A stretch of 64,000 nt of DNA from Cercis canadensis (Eukaryota > Streptophyta > Magnoliopsida > Fabales > Fabaceae), in the NCBI GenBank assembly GCA_003255065.1, contig QAOA01001864.1, positions 181,822 to 245,821 of the forward strand, given 5' to 3'. Below the pieces are notes generated by a model. That model saw only the letters and a list, made by a program, of their open reading frames with translations. It did not search any database and was not told the origin of the DNA. Below are positions 35,577-46,842 of the stretch, piece by piece. Each line of letters starts with the position of its first letter. Position 1 is the stretch's first letter. The translations under genes were made by a program, and so were the position numbers.

Positions 35577-36759
35577 ATGCTAAATGCTAAGATTGGTTTT
35601 TCTCCAATCTTGAATTCTGGATATAACATCATACACAAACTCCTTAGTTTGTTACCAATCTATGAGAATTCCTACTCAATGGTTTGCCACACCCCACATC
35701 TTACCACTTATTGCTTTGGTAAAACTGAATATGCTACTGTGGATGCCACTTCCACCTATACAAATGACAACATGAGATCATCTATTGACCTTTCATGTTT
35801 GAATATCCATAGTATATCATCTGATATAATTCAAGTCTTCTCTTCTTTTGGTATAAAACTTGAACTTGAACCTATTACAATCTTATCACACTCAAGCCTC
35901 AAGGCAATTGTGTTACAAAATGATGGTCCTATTAGGGAAATGTTTTAGGTGTCAGCTTATGGTGGTATAATGACTAGTTGTGCGAGGATGGCATCTATAG
36001 TTGTAACTAGCAGAAAAATAATGGAGATAGAAAGTAAACATGTGACAGTATGTAATGCATATTTAGATTACTATGCCTACACTATATTGAAGTTAAATGT
36101 ATAATAGATATGTGCTAAAAGTATTACAATTTAAGTTGAAGATTGATTTTCTTTCATGAATAAGCTCAATGATCTAAACAATATTTGGCCTTCAAAATTT
36201 GTTTGGCTATGTCTATTACAATTCTTCTCTATTCCTGTAATCTTTTGTGCTTAAGCTAATTCCTTCCAAAACAAAATTGTGGCTCTGTTCCTGAAGCAAT
36301 TCCAAGACATTAAATGCTGTTATTATGATTGACAGCATTTAAAATTGCATTGATTATCTAGTAGATCGTAATTTTTCTGTTGCCTAATAATTCTGAAATA
36401 TATTGTGGGATTTTCATTGCTGAATTTTGACATTGAGTTTCAATTTGTTCAAAATGCACCTTTCACTTTTGTGACCTTGAACTCTTAATTTAGCATTGAT
36501 GTTGTCCCTAGACTGATTAACATAAATCTTCTTCTATGTTTAGTGGCAAATTTATCATCAGAATACTACGCCTGAGACAATGAGGATGCATTTTGAGGTG
36601 CTGGCTAAGGTTGATGGGGATAAAGTAATACCAGAGATAGTCTTGCCAGTAACTCCTGTTGTTGTAGAGGATACTGTGGCGTCAAATTTGCTTGTGGGGA
36701 ATGTGAGCATGTCAAGGACACTGATGGTTCACCCTCCACCCAACCCCTTCACCTTGTAA
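35577..36759 (+). other. Unidentified coding-like stretch inside the TIR element
   Basis: An open frame of 123 codons (35577-35948) starts with the ATG right after the ADH stop. A second open stretch, 36544-36759 (72 codons with stop), follows a good acceptor (TCTATGTTTAG) and encodes a segment with MRMHFEVLAKVDG and VIPEIVLPVTPVVV. I do not recognise either. They may be another captured gene or the decayed remains of the element's own gene. The boundary with ADH is abrupt, so the source is different from ADH. Confidence 0.35.
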
Positions 36760-37649
36760 CTTGTAGAAGGGGTTTTGTTTTTGTTCTCATATACATGATA
36801 GTTAAGAAACTTGTAAAAATGTTGAGCAATGAAAGGCGCTGTTTTATTTGCCCCATCATGTTGCAAATGCTCTGTTTTCTAATTCTTCATTTGGTGAAAG
36901 ACACCAAAACAGCTAATATAAGCTTAGTAGTTTAGTCTCAAATTAACTAACAAATAGGAATCCATTGAGTCTAAGAATAATTCTTCTAGAGTGTGTGATG
37001 GTAGTTACCAACTGGAAGAGTAAGTAGGGATTATTATCTTGTGAATTTGAGGACTTCTCTTGTAAGAAATCGATTAGAAATACCACATGGCGTAAAAAAT
37101 GCAGCATGTTTGCTCAGTTGAATAGATTAATCAACTATAAAAACTAAAAATATGACTGAAGTTGTGTTATACATACAATGTCAATGTGTTTCAGAACCCA
37201 TTGAAGGGGAGGAAATAAGGGAAGAGTATTTTTCATAACCAAATGGCAATGTGTTATGAACAATTATAAATGTTGTTATTTATTTTAGAACAATATATTT
37301 AAAAGTATTAATGTCATATTAATTTTTTTCATTTTTACTTATTTATTCTTCTCATATTCTCATTAAAATATTACCATAATTTATTTACAAAATTAGTCAT
37401 CATAAAAATTTAAAAAAAAAAACTTGTTCTCATATCAAACGAGTTTTCTGTTTTTTTGTTTTCAAAACTTGTTCTCAAAACAATTTTACCAAGCAAGTTT
37501 TTTGTTATTTGCTATTTAAAAATTGTTTTCAAAACAGTTTATCAAACAGATTTTTTTATACTTTTGTTTTCTAGAACAATTTTTAAACATAGTTTTCAAA
37601 AACAGTTTTTAAAAACAAAAAAACAAAAACACTTTCAAACAGGCCCTAA

Positions 37650-38030
37650 CTTACTTGAACCAATTTTAAGTATTCATTTTTCTGTTTTTGAAATACACAT
37701 TTTTCCTTGACTTTTTTTTTTTTTTTTTTAATTGGCAGAAACTTCGGCTTTTTTAAAGTAGGGAATCTAGACCATCAAAGATAAAATAATAATTTGTTTG
37801 AAACCAGAAGTGACTTCTTCAGTGTAGTGTCATACTCGTCAGAATCCATTACTGTGAGAAAAGCTTTTTCCTTGTATTCGATTCTCTCGTAGAAGAAGCC
37901 GAGGCCAGGCTTGGACTTTATGGAGAAAGAGATATGTGAGGAGTTTGGTGAAGCCATTGCGGATCCGAGTCAAGCTTATAACTTGGTGAGAAATCAAAAC
38001 AATTCCACCATTTGACATATATAGTATCAA
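37650..38030 (-). other. Possible gene fragment, unidentified
   Basis: A minus-strand open frame at 37775-37957 (60 codons) begins MASPNSSHISFSIKSKPGLG and continues with FYERIEYKEKAF. Its base composition is more gene-like than the surroundings. The family is not recognised. It abuts the TNL4 leader repeat at about 38031. It may be an old captured or degraded exon; confidence is low. Confidence 0.25.
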
Positions 38031-38978
38031 TCTTCCAGCAAGGTTAGAATTTTCATTTTTCTAGTATTTCATATGTTTTTGGAGCATTGTTATCCTATTC
38101 TATGTTATTTGAGTGAACTGGGTATCATTCTTTGCTAATTTTCTCCAGAAAATGGGACAAAAAAAAGAAGAAAAAGAAAATTTATTTTCGTAGTTCATTC
38201 AGAGTCAGAAGAATATCGGATTAATGGAAGAACATTAATAGTTTAATGCAGTTTACAATTGTTCTGTTGATGAAAATATGGTTTAGTTGTTTAGTTTTTG
38301 TTAGCGAAACAAAGGATGTTGACATTCAATTTAGAAAGCTCTACTGTGTGAAAGGGTAAACATTTAAATGACTGATTATACCACAAAATAACACCACAAT
38401 CACTAAGAAGTAGATAAACTTGATTTGGAACCCAGATTCGTAGGATCTCCTCAACTTAAATATGAGTATGTTACGAGTCCCACATCGGTTCTACAAGCAA
38501 TTGTGGAATAATACTTAAGTCTAAGAGGCTCTCTCACTTAACAGGCTAGTCTTTTGGGTTGGGCTCTCCTCTTAGGCTTGAGACCTAACAGAGTATGTGA
38601 CTCGCCGAGCTATTACTCATGGTGAAAGATGGTTTTGCTGTAGGTATAGCCAGTTTCAGCAGATTGACACCCCATGCCACTTGTTTGTGTGTAGTCCTGT
38701 AGAGAAAGAGGAAGGGACACCTTGTTATGACACTGGAGCTCCTGCATAGAGAAAGAGGAAGAGATAAGGTGAATTTTCATCCGGTAAGTTATAAGCTGGC
38801 TTACATCATTTTTATCAAGTTCAAGTATTTTGATTAATTTTATATCTGATTCTTTTAGTGAACAATGTGGTTTTGATGTTGTAGTTATATGATTGGTTCA
38901 ACCCACAGAACCTCTGTGATGTGATGCCTACACATTTATATTAGATACTAAACCCAAAGGCCAATATTAAGAGTTCCA
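38031..38978 (+). promoter_or_regulatory. TNL4 promoter / 5' leader region
   Basis: Related to the TNL1 leader (AAGGTTAGAATTTT, TTATCCTATTCTATGTTATT, AGAAGAATAT.GGATTAATGG, AACACCACAATCAC). An acceptor, GATGTTGTAG, ends at 38884. The last UTR exon has ATGTGA and a short ATGCCTACACAT... frame instead of the paired uORFs of TNL2, 3, 5 and 6. A solo LTR interrupts the leader. Confidence 0.5.
38469..38590. mobile_element. TRIM-like solo LTR, 5-bp target duplication
   Basis: A 122-bp insert begins TGTTACGAGTCCCACATCGG and ends GAGACCTAACA, so it has the TG...CA ends and the TGTTA/TAACA inverted tips of an LTR. GAGTA lies directly on both sides (38464-38468 and 38591-38595). The TNL1 leader lacks it. 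Its small size fits a solo LTR of a TRIM-type retrotransposon; no internal region remains. Confidence 0.65.
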
Positions 38979-41900
38979 ATGGCTCTTGGAGCTGAAGGAG
39001 CATCTTCCTCAAATTCAACCCCGAGATGGAAATTTCACGTTTTCTTGAGTTTTAGAGGAGCAGACACCCGCACAAGTTTTACAGACTACTTATATGCTAC
39101 TTTGCAAAGAAAGGGAATCATCACTTTCAGGGATGATGAACAACTTGAGAGGGGAGAAGTTATTTCTGAACAACTCCTGAAAGCCATAGAAGAATCTCTC
39201 TCAGCAATTTTTGTCCTCTCCCCACAATATGCTTCTTCCAGTTGGTGTTTGGACGAGCTCCATAAAATCCTCGAATCTAGAAAAGTATGGGGCAGAGAAG
39301 TTTTCCCAGTCTTCTATGATGTTGACCCCTCTGATGTAAGGTACCAAAAGGGAAGTTTTGGCGAAGCATTTAAGAAACATGAACGAAGATATAAAGAAGA
39401 CAGGATTAAAAGATGGAGAGATGCCTTAACAGAAGTTGCTGATTTATCTGGATGGCACTCCAAGGATAGGTAATTTTAACTTGTCATTGTTTAGGTATGA
39501 AGTAGAATAGCAGCGTTAAAAATGAAAGCCCATAATCAAGCTACAATTAATAATACTGAAAATGTGGCCAAAACAGTCAATTTATGAACATAGCAGTTGA
39601 ACTAGAAAAGTATTGAGCATATTTTCGGGATCTGTCTAGAAGGTTCTAAATATTTGACAACCTGTATTATCTCAAGCTTCCTATACTTGATTATAATTCA
39701 TATTGAACTTTTCATAAGATTTTCCTTTTCTTCCATGTAGGCACGAATCACAGCTCATTAAAGAAATTATTGGTGAACTATGGACAAAACTGCTACCTAA
39801 ATTGCCATCATATATTGATAGACTTGTTGGAATTGATTCAAGGGTGGAAGACATGTTTTCACTTTTAGCCAGAGGGTCAGAGGAGGTTCGCTTCATAGGA
39901 ATATGGGGCATGGGTGGTATAGGAAAGACAACTCTTGCAAGAGTTGTTTTTGAGAGAATCTGCACTGAGTTTGAAATCTGTTGCTTTCTTGCAAATGTTA
40001 GAGAGACTTCTAGTGAAAGAGGTCATGGTCTGGTTCAGCTACAAAGGGAACTTCTTTCTCATCTGAAAATAAGAGGCATGGAAATCAAAGATCCTTATCA
40101 GGGCAAGAAAACAATTAGAAACCTTTTATTCCTCAAAAAAGTTTTACTTGTGCTCGATGATGTAAGTGCTAATGGCCAATTAGAGAATTTGGCTGGAAAC
40201 CAAGAATGGTTTGGTCGAGGGAGTAGAGTAATAATAACAACTAGAGACAGGCACTTGTTGACATCACATGGAGTATCTGAAAATTATGAGATTCAAATCT
40301 TAAATAGTGATGAATCCTTTGAACTTTTTTGTCAAAAAGCCTTTAAAGATAAACCTGACCAATATTATGTGGAGTTATCTAAAAATGTTGTTCAATATGC
40401 TGGAGGCCTCCCTTTGGCACTCAAAGTATTGGGTTCCTTTCTTTGTGGAAGAAGTGTTCCTGAATGGGAAAATGCTCTGGACAAGATGAGAAGGGTTCCA
40501 CATAATGATATAATTAGTACACTTCGAATAAGCTTTGAAGCATTAGATGATATTGAACAAAATATATTTCTGAACATAGCCTGCTTCTTTAAGAAAATGG
40601 ACAAAGTTCAAGTGGAACATATATTGGAAATATGTGATCTTTATCCAGTCATTGGAATAAATGTTCTTCTTGAGAAATGCTTGCTAACTGAATATGATCA
40701 TAGTGGTAAAATGCGGTTGGGGATGCATGATATGCTTCAAGAAATGGGTAAGAATATCGTTATTCATGAATCCCTAAATGATGCAGGAAAACGAAGTAGG
40801 TTGTGGTTGCAAGAGGATGTTGATCATGTATTGACAAAAAATAAGGTAAGAAACTGCTTGATTTTGCTGCATCAATGCTGTTATTGCGTGCCCTATGAAT
40901 TTTAATTGAATTTATACCTTCAGTCATTCTCACAACTATGTTTCCCCCCTTTATTAGGGAACTGAAGTTATTCAAGGCATAGTTCTAAACTCATGGAGGA
41001 AATATGGAGCACATTGCGACCCTAATGCCTTCTCAAAAATATGTAATCTTAAAGTGTTGAAGATATATGAGTTTAATCCTCTGCTTGGTCTTGATTGTCT
41101 TTCAGAGGGATTAAGATATCTTGAATGGCACGGATTTCCTTTAAAAGAATTGCCACTTGGTGTTCAACTTGATGAGCTTGTTGAACTTATAATGCATCAT
41201 AGCAAAATTAAGCAACTTTGTCATGGAACAATGGTAAAGACTCTTCCTTATTAAGAGCTTACATTATTGACATTCATCCTAGTGCAAGGCCTTGAAAAGC
41301 TGATGAATTTTTTTCTGTTTTTTTTTTTCTTAATTAGTTTTTCAGAAAGCTGAAGCTCATTGATTTGAAATGTTCTAAGGATCTGATTCAGTTTCCTAGT
41401 GTTACTGGGGTTCCATGTCTTGAATGTTTGGTTCTTGAAGGCTGTATAAACCTTGTTGAGATTCACCAATCTGTTGGACTGCACAAGAAGCTTATGGTAC
41501 TGAACTTGAGAAATTGTGTAAATCTTAAAATCCTTTCGAGAAAGTTGGAAATGAATTCTCTGAAGCAGCTCCTTCTTTCAGGTTGTTCAAAAGTTAAAAA
41601 GCTTTCAGAGTTTGGGGACAATATGGAATTGCTAACCGAGCTTGATTTACAGGATTGCAAAAATCTTGTGTGCCTTCCAAAATCCATTCATAATTTGAAA
41701 TCTCTGAGAATTCTCAATACTTCAGGTTGTTCTAAATTTTCTATGCTGCCAGAGAATTTGGACGAAAATGAGTTTTTGGAGGAGCTTAATGTGAGTAGGA
41801 CTGCCATAAGAGAAGTACCTCCCTCCATTGTTCATTTAAAATATCTTAGAAAATTATCCTGAAGTGGAGACAGAGATATGGAATCCAACTCTTGGAAATT

Positions 41901-43141
41901 ATCTCTCCCTTTTCGATGGATGTTTCGGAGGCATCCTGTTTCCATGGGCACAATATTGCCTCCGGTGTCACGTTTTCCCCTTTTGGAGGAATTAGATTTA
42001 AGTTATTGTAATCTTAGCGATGAATTGCTTCCAGTTGATCTTGGCTGCTTATCATTCTTGAGGAAGTTAGATCTAAGTGGGAATAATTTTATTAACCTAC
42101 CAGCTAGCTGCATTGCTAAGCTTTCTAAGCTATATTATCTTAAGTTAGATTGCTGCCCAAGGCTTGAGTCTGTACCTGTGCTTCCTCCACATGTAGAAAG
42201 AATATATGGAAGAAATTGTGCTACATGGAAACCATTATCTGATCCAGTAGACCTTTGTGATTTTTTTGCGTCACACCAACAGGTACATTTGTCTACATTC
42301 ACATGTCTTTCCTGCTTATTCATATTCTAACACACATTGATTGTCCTATTCTTTATTTTTAAGAAGATTTTTTTTTGGTTTTTTTGTTTTTCAGACGAGA
42401 TCTCGGTTTGCACCTTTTTTCATTATTCCAGGGAATGAAATTCCACCTTGGTTCATCAATCAAAATTACTTTCATATGGAGATACGTTCATCATTTCGGT
42501 GGGAAACAGTAGATCAAAGTGACTTCACTCACAACAGAAGAACAATTTCACCTAGTGCTTGTGATTCATTGATCTCAATAACTCTAGACATCCCTCATTA
42601 TTGTCTTTCAAGTGAATGGTGGGGAGTTGCTGTATGCCTTGTGTTAGAAAATCAGTTTCCTTCTTCTCGTTGGTATTTTGCTCCACTTTATTGGATTTGT
42701 AAAACTCACGGAGCTGAATTGCCCGTCCCCTCAGGTAACATACATGCGGGCTGGATTGAAGAGTTTAGTGACCCTCACTTGTGTATTTTATTGCTGAGTG
42801 GGAATGATAGAAATATTCAGCGGCATTTAAGAGGTGACAACAACCCACTTCAATTATTATTTTTTGCTGAAGCTTATCCTCATCCGGACGATGAATCTGA
42901 TGATCCTGGTATGTTGAACATAAGCAAGTGTGGGTGCCGTGTGTTATGTAAGGAAGATTTGGAAGTGTGGGGAAAAGCAATGAGTGAACGGAAACAAAGT
43001 AAAAATTTTGAGATCCCTTCCAGCAGTATCAACATATCAAGAATAAGAGAAATTGTGGGTGACAGTGAATGCTATGATGGATTTGAGGGAGAATCTGCAA
43101 ATACATCAAATGCAGAAGCAAAACGAAGAAAACTTGGCTAA
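38979..43141 (+). pseudogene. TNL4: TNL receptor with a premature stop in the LRR exon
   Basis: Exons 38979-39469, 39741-40845, 40958-41233, 41338-42282, 42395-43141, with all lengths preserved. In exon 4 the paralogs' TCC TTA GGT GGA is TCC TGA AGT GGA, so TGA at 41860-41862 ends the frame after about 798 aa. The predicted product keeps a full TIR (four residues shorter near its N-terminus; catalytic-type Glu93), NB-ARC (GMGGIGKTT, LLVLDD, ITTRD, GGLPLA, GMHD) and about half of the LRRs, but no C-JID or KRRKLG tail. Downstream of the stop the frame stays open to the normal end, so the lesion is recent. A truncated TNL could still be expressed. NB-ARC is close to that of TNL6 (VVFERI, EICCFLANVRE). 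Confidence 0.88.
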
Positions 43142-44640
43142 AACATTCTTAGTAAGTAATCATCTACCCTGCTTTTATCTATACTATTGTAGTGGCAATA
43201 ACTTGTATGTGTTGCCGTTTGTTTCTTCGTGGGACGCAGCTATGTTTTTCAAATATTTAATGGAAATATCTTCCTGAATTCGCAACACGTGTTGGATGTT
43301 TGCCCACAATTAAATTGGCCGTTAAATGTTTCATTTGGTGATATTCATGATGTAATATCCAATGCTCAACTATCAAGTTGTCACCATAGATACCCATGCA
43401 GAGTTTTTGATGAAGAGCGTTGGTCTTTGGAGCCATACTTGAATGTCCGTTACAGTAGAAGTTTTTAAGAGTGGGATGGTGGTTTTTGGGCTTGCCAGTA
43501 GGGAAACCTTATGGAATGGCAGATGGTAGTTATTGGGGGGNGGGGGGGTTGTTTCTTTCTCGAAGTTCAATGTTCTGTTACTATGTTCTTCGGTTCTTCC
43601 TCTCTTTGTTACAGTGTCAACTTAGGTAATCTCTCTTTAACAAAGCCACTGAGATTTCTCTATTTCTTCTATTTTCTGTTCTTTGTAGATAAAAATATTT
43701 ATGGCAACTAGGGATTTACATATTCATCAAACACTAGAAAGGATCCAGGATGGAATATAATCGTCTTAATGGTATCAATACTGTGTCATATGCAACTTTT
43801 GTGGAAGGGTTACGGCCGGTGGCATGGCATTACTCGTGGAAAAAAGTAGGCTTTATTGTGTAATATTAAGCATGTAGAGAGCATATAGATTATAAAACTT
43901 CTGTCATCAAAGAGTTCACACACACTAATGTTGTGCCCATGCCATACATGGGCTTTCCTTGTTTTGTTCTTGAAGAATGAAAACAAAGTTTATGAAAGTA
44001 TTCTTGTAAAACAATTTTAATATTATAAGTTCTAATTGTGATAAATTTATAGCATATATATAGAACTGTAGAAGTAATATATCATTAGTTCTAAATGTTT
44101 CTAAAAATATTATTGTAATCTTGAATGTAAAAATGATTAAATTTAAAATTTCAGTCAAAACTAGAAATTGTACTTTCTGACTTCTTCACTGCTATATGCA
44201 ATTATGCATGTTCTGAATTCATGCTTCAAAATATCTACTTTTTCTTCCATCAGTATTCTATGCCTAAACTATTTTGCATATTTGGAAGGGTTGTGTGGAG
44301 GCTTCTGATGGTGACTCCAGGTAATGTTGAAATGAAAGCACAATGAAGTTATCATGGGCACTCATTCATTCAAGGCAAGTTGAAGATGTGCAGTGTGGGA
44401 TAGCAACGCTTGAAATATAAGTTGTATAATAAATTGAGTACTTTGTATTTCTTTAATCATTTATGGATTAGTTCTTGAATTATTATGATCTGCTTGTATG
44501 TGACTCTTAAAACATTTGCTTTTTATGAAGCTGATACTCATGAAAATACTACAAACACATCAGTCCTTAAGATGATAACTTTGTCGACACTGCTGCCCAA
44601 AAGTTCATGTTCATTAAGGTATCGCCCTTTAATTTTTTAA
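43142..44640 (+). repeat. Spacer downstream of TNL4 (cluster trailer repeat, with an N)
   Basis: Paralogous to the TNL2 and TNL3 trailers, but roughly 390 bp of them are missing at a G-run with an N at 43541: the sequence jumps from the equivalent of about 28195 to about 28590. Open frames across the N are artefacts. GGATCCAGGATGGA and GCATATTTGGAAGGGTTGTG are retained. Confidence 0.65.
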
Positions 44641-45300
44641 AAATGCCACCTCGTAAATATTCTTAAAATTATTTAGGTGAATACTATTTTATCCCCTCTA
44701 AAAAGAGTGTAATGCTACGTTTCATTTAGTTGAGGGGTTCGGGTGTAACTCATTTAATAATTTTAGTGTTATTGTAAAGATTTCAAAAATTTAAATTATT
44801 GAGGATGTATTATAATAATTAATTTTTTATAAAATTTATAAATTATACTATGTAATAAAATGTGCCCGAAAATATGGAAGTTTCTTAGATACTTTTAATA
44901 TTTATGTAGTATGTTATATTACATAGAAATAACCAATAAATGAATGACATGTGTATAAATTAACTGTTTTTAAATTTGTTTAAAAAATTAAATAAATTAT
45001 ATTTTATATATAATAAAATATAAAAATTATGTATGATTACCACGTCAGTGTAGTATGACATACTTACGTAGTATCATAGAATCCCCGCGAAAATATTCAT
45101 ATTATGTCAAAATTTTATTAATTATTTTGAAATCTCAATAATACTATGTGACTCTGCTTTAAAAGATTTTTACAATAATATCAAAATCTGAGTCTCATTA
45201 AAACTCACTCAAAATCCTCTCAAAGATGGAATAGAAGCTCAGCTTTTGCCAATTATTTAATACCTAAAACCTTAATATTTAACCCCTTTCAAGGTAAGTT
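44641..45300. repeat. Dispersed repeat arm upstream of TNL5, split by a MITE
   Basis: Same family as 20660-20930 (TAAATTATACTATGTA, AAAATATTCATATT). Compared with that copy, an extra element is present at 44876-45087. Confidence 0.5.
44876..45087. mobile_element. MITE, 9-bp target duplication
   Basis: CGAAAATAT lies on both sides (44867-44875 and 45088-45096). Ends are GGAAGTTTCTTAGATACT on the left and, inverted, CGGGGATTCTATGATACTAC on the right. The paralogous site near 20830 (ACTTGAAAATATTCATATT) lacks the insert. A related truncated copy (AAGTTTCTTAGATATTTT) lies near 53145. Non-coding; Mutator-like by duplication size. Confidence 0.7.
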
Positions 45301-46842
45301 TGAATCCTCTACGATGCACCTTTCTACATAGTTGGTTAATTAATTATGCGAGTAACTCCATTAATGAAAAAGAAAAAGTAGTCAAAGCAATGTTTACGAT
45401 TGATGTATGTGGACTGCTTATTCAATTCTGGAACGAAAAGCTATCTGCCTTTAGAAAAAAAAAAAAAAAAAAAAAAATTCCATCATAAACAATATTACTT
45501 GGAGCTTTCAAGTCTTCCACGCGCGGAAATCAACTTTTTTAAAGTTATTATTATTCTATGTTCAACAGTACAGATTCCCTACCGTGAAGAAAGCCAAATT
45601 TTCTGCCATATTCCAAAGCTAATGGCGCTTCAGAGTTCAGACAAGCACAAAATTTCGTCACTATTTTGATATTTTCCTTCTAAATTCGAAGTTGTTTGCT
45701 CAAGCACTAACTAACACGCAAATTTCACACCTCACTCACTGTTTCTCAATGAAAGCCTCTTGATTCTCTTACCCAGGTAAAACTGCTTTGATTATTCTTC
45801 TTTTATCTCTGATTGATGAAAAATTTATGTGATTCTGCGGATTTAACTTTGCTGTTTTGACTCTTTCTCATTGTTGAACAATCTCCACCTATATTTGATT
45901 GTTTGCACTCTTGTCTTACTTCAATGAGCGGATGATCTGGGAAATTAGGGATTTGGGGTTAGATTAGATTATGAAGATGACTTCATACTGATTTAGAGAT
46001 TTTGGGTTTTTGATTTTTTTTTTTTTTTTTAAATTTTTATGGACTTAATTGGTATTCTGCCATTTGGCCAAGTATGCAATTTATGGTATTTTTGTTAAGG
46101 TAGAGTAACATGATAAAAATCTTGATGTTTGAGAGAATAAAATTGATTGTAACTTAAACTTTATTCGTTCACTAGCACGGACACAACTGCTAATAAAACT
46201 GAAACATTATTATCATTTTCAATGTTACTTGTGTAAACTTGCAATCATTCATTGTGTAAATAGGGACATAACTACTGCGGTGAAGACATGCCACTATAGC
46301 CCGCACTTGGGGCAATCACATGCTGCCCTGGTGAGAACATAGTGAACCATATTTTTTCTGCTGATACTTTTGATTTCTCTAGATGGGAGTTCGGTCACAG
46401 TGAATACACTTGAAGGATAAAAAACAAAAAAAGATTTTCATTGAATTTCCGGCGAATAAGTGCCACTATAGCGATATGCTGGTGAGAACATCGTGAACCA
46501 ATTTTTTTAGTTTTGCTGATAGTTATGATCCCTTGGGGTGATAACATGGTTTTGTTTTAGGCATATCAAATGTTGCAGCAGATTCACACCCCAATGTTTT
46601 TCATGTATTGTCATACATAGATAGACGAAAAGACACCATGAACTATAATTCATTGAATTATAATGTGGCCTGCATAATGTTTTATCAAGTTTAAATTAAT
46701 TGTAGACTGATTCCTTCAGTAACCAATATGGTTTTTATGTTATAGGTATCTGACTCGTTCAATTCATGGTAACTCTGTGATGGAAGATTCTAACCTTAAT
46801 AATAGATACTAAAGACAAACGCCAAAAGCTTTCGGAGTTTCA
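45301..46842 (+). promoter_or_regulatory. TNL5 promoter, 5' UTR and UTR intron
   Basis: Near copy of the TNL3 leader. The first UTR exon ends at 45776 (CTTACCCAG then GTAAAACT) and the UTR intron acceptor TTATAG ends at 46745. The conserved block CACTAACTAACACGCAAATT lies around 45705. An A-run sits at about 45453-45477. Confidence 0.6.
46766..46812 (+). promoter_or_regulatory. Twin overlapping uORFs in the TNL5 5' UTR
   Basis: uORF1 46766-46780 (MVTL) overlaps uORF2 46780-46812 (MEDSNLNNRY) at TGATG. The main ATG is at 46843. Confidence 0.65.

Noticed and set aside
37456-37710. 84-codon open frame at the right end of the ADH-carrying element
   Set aside because: It is formed by the T-rich and A-rich terminal inverted repeat, not by coding sequence.
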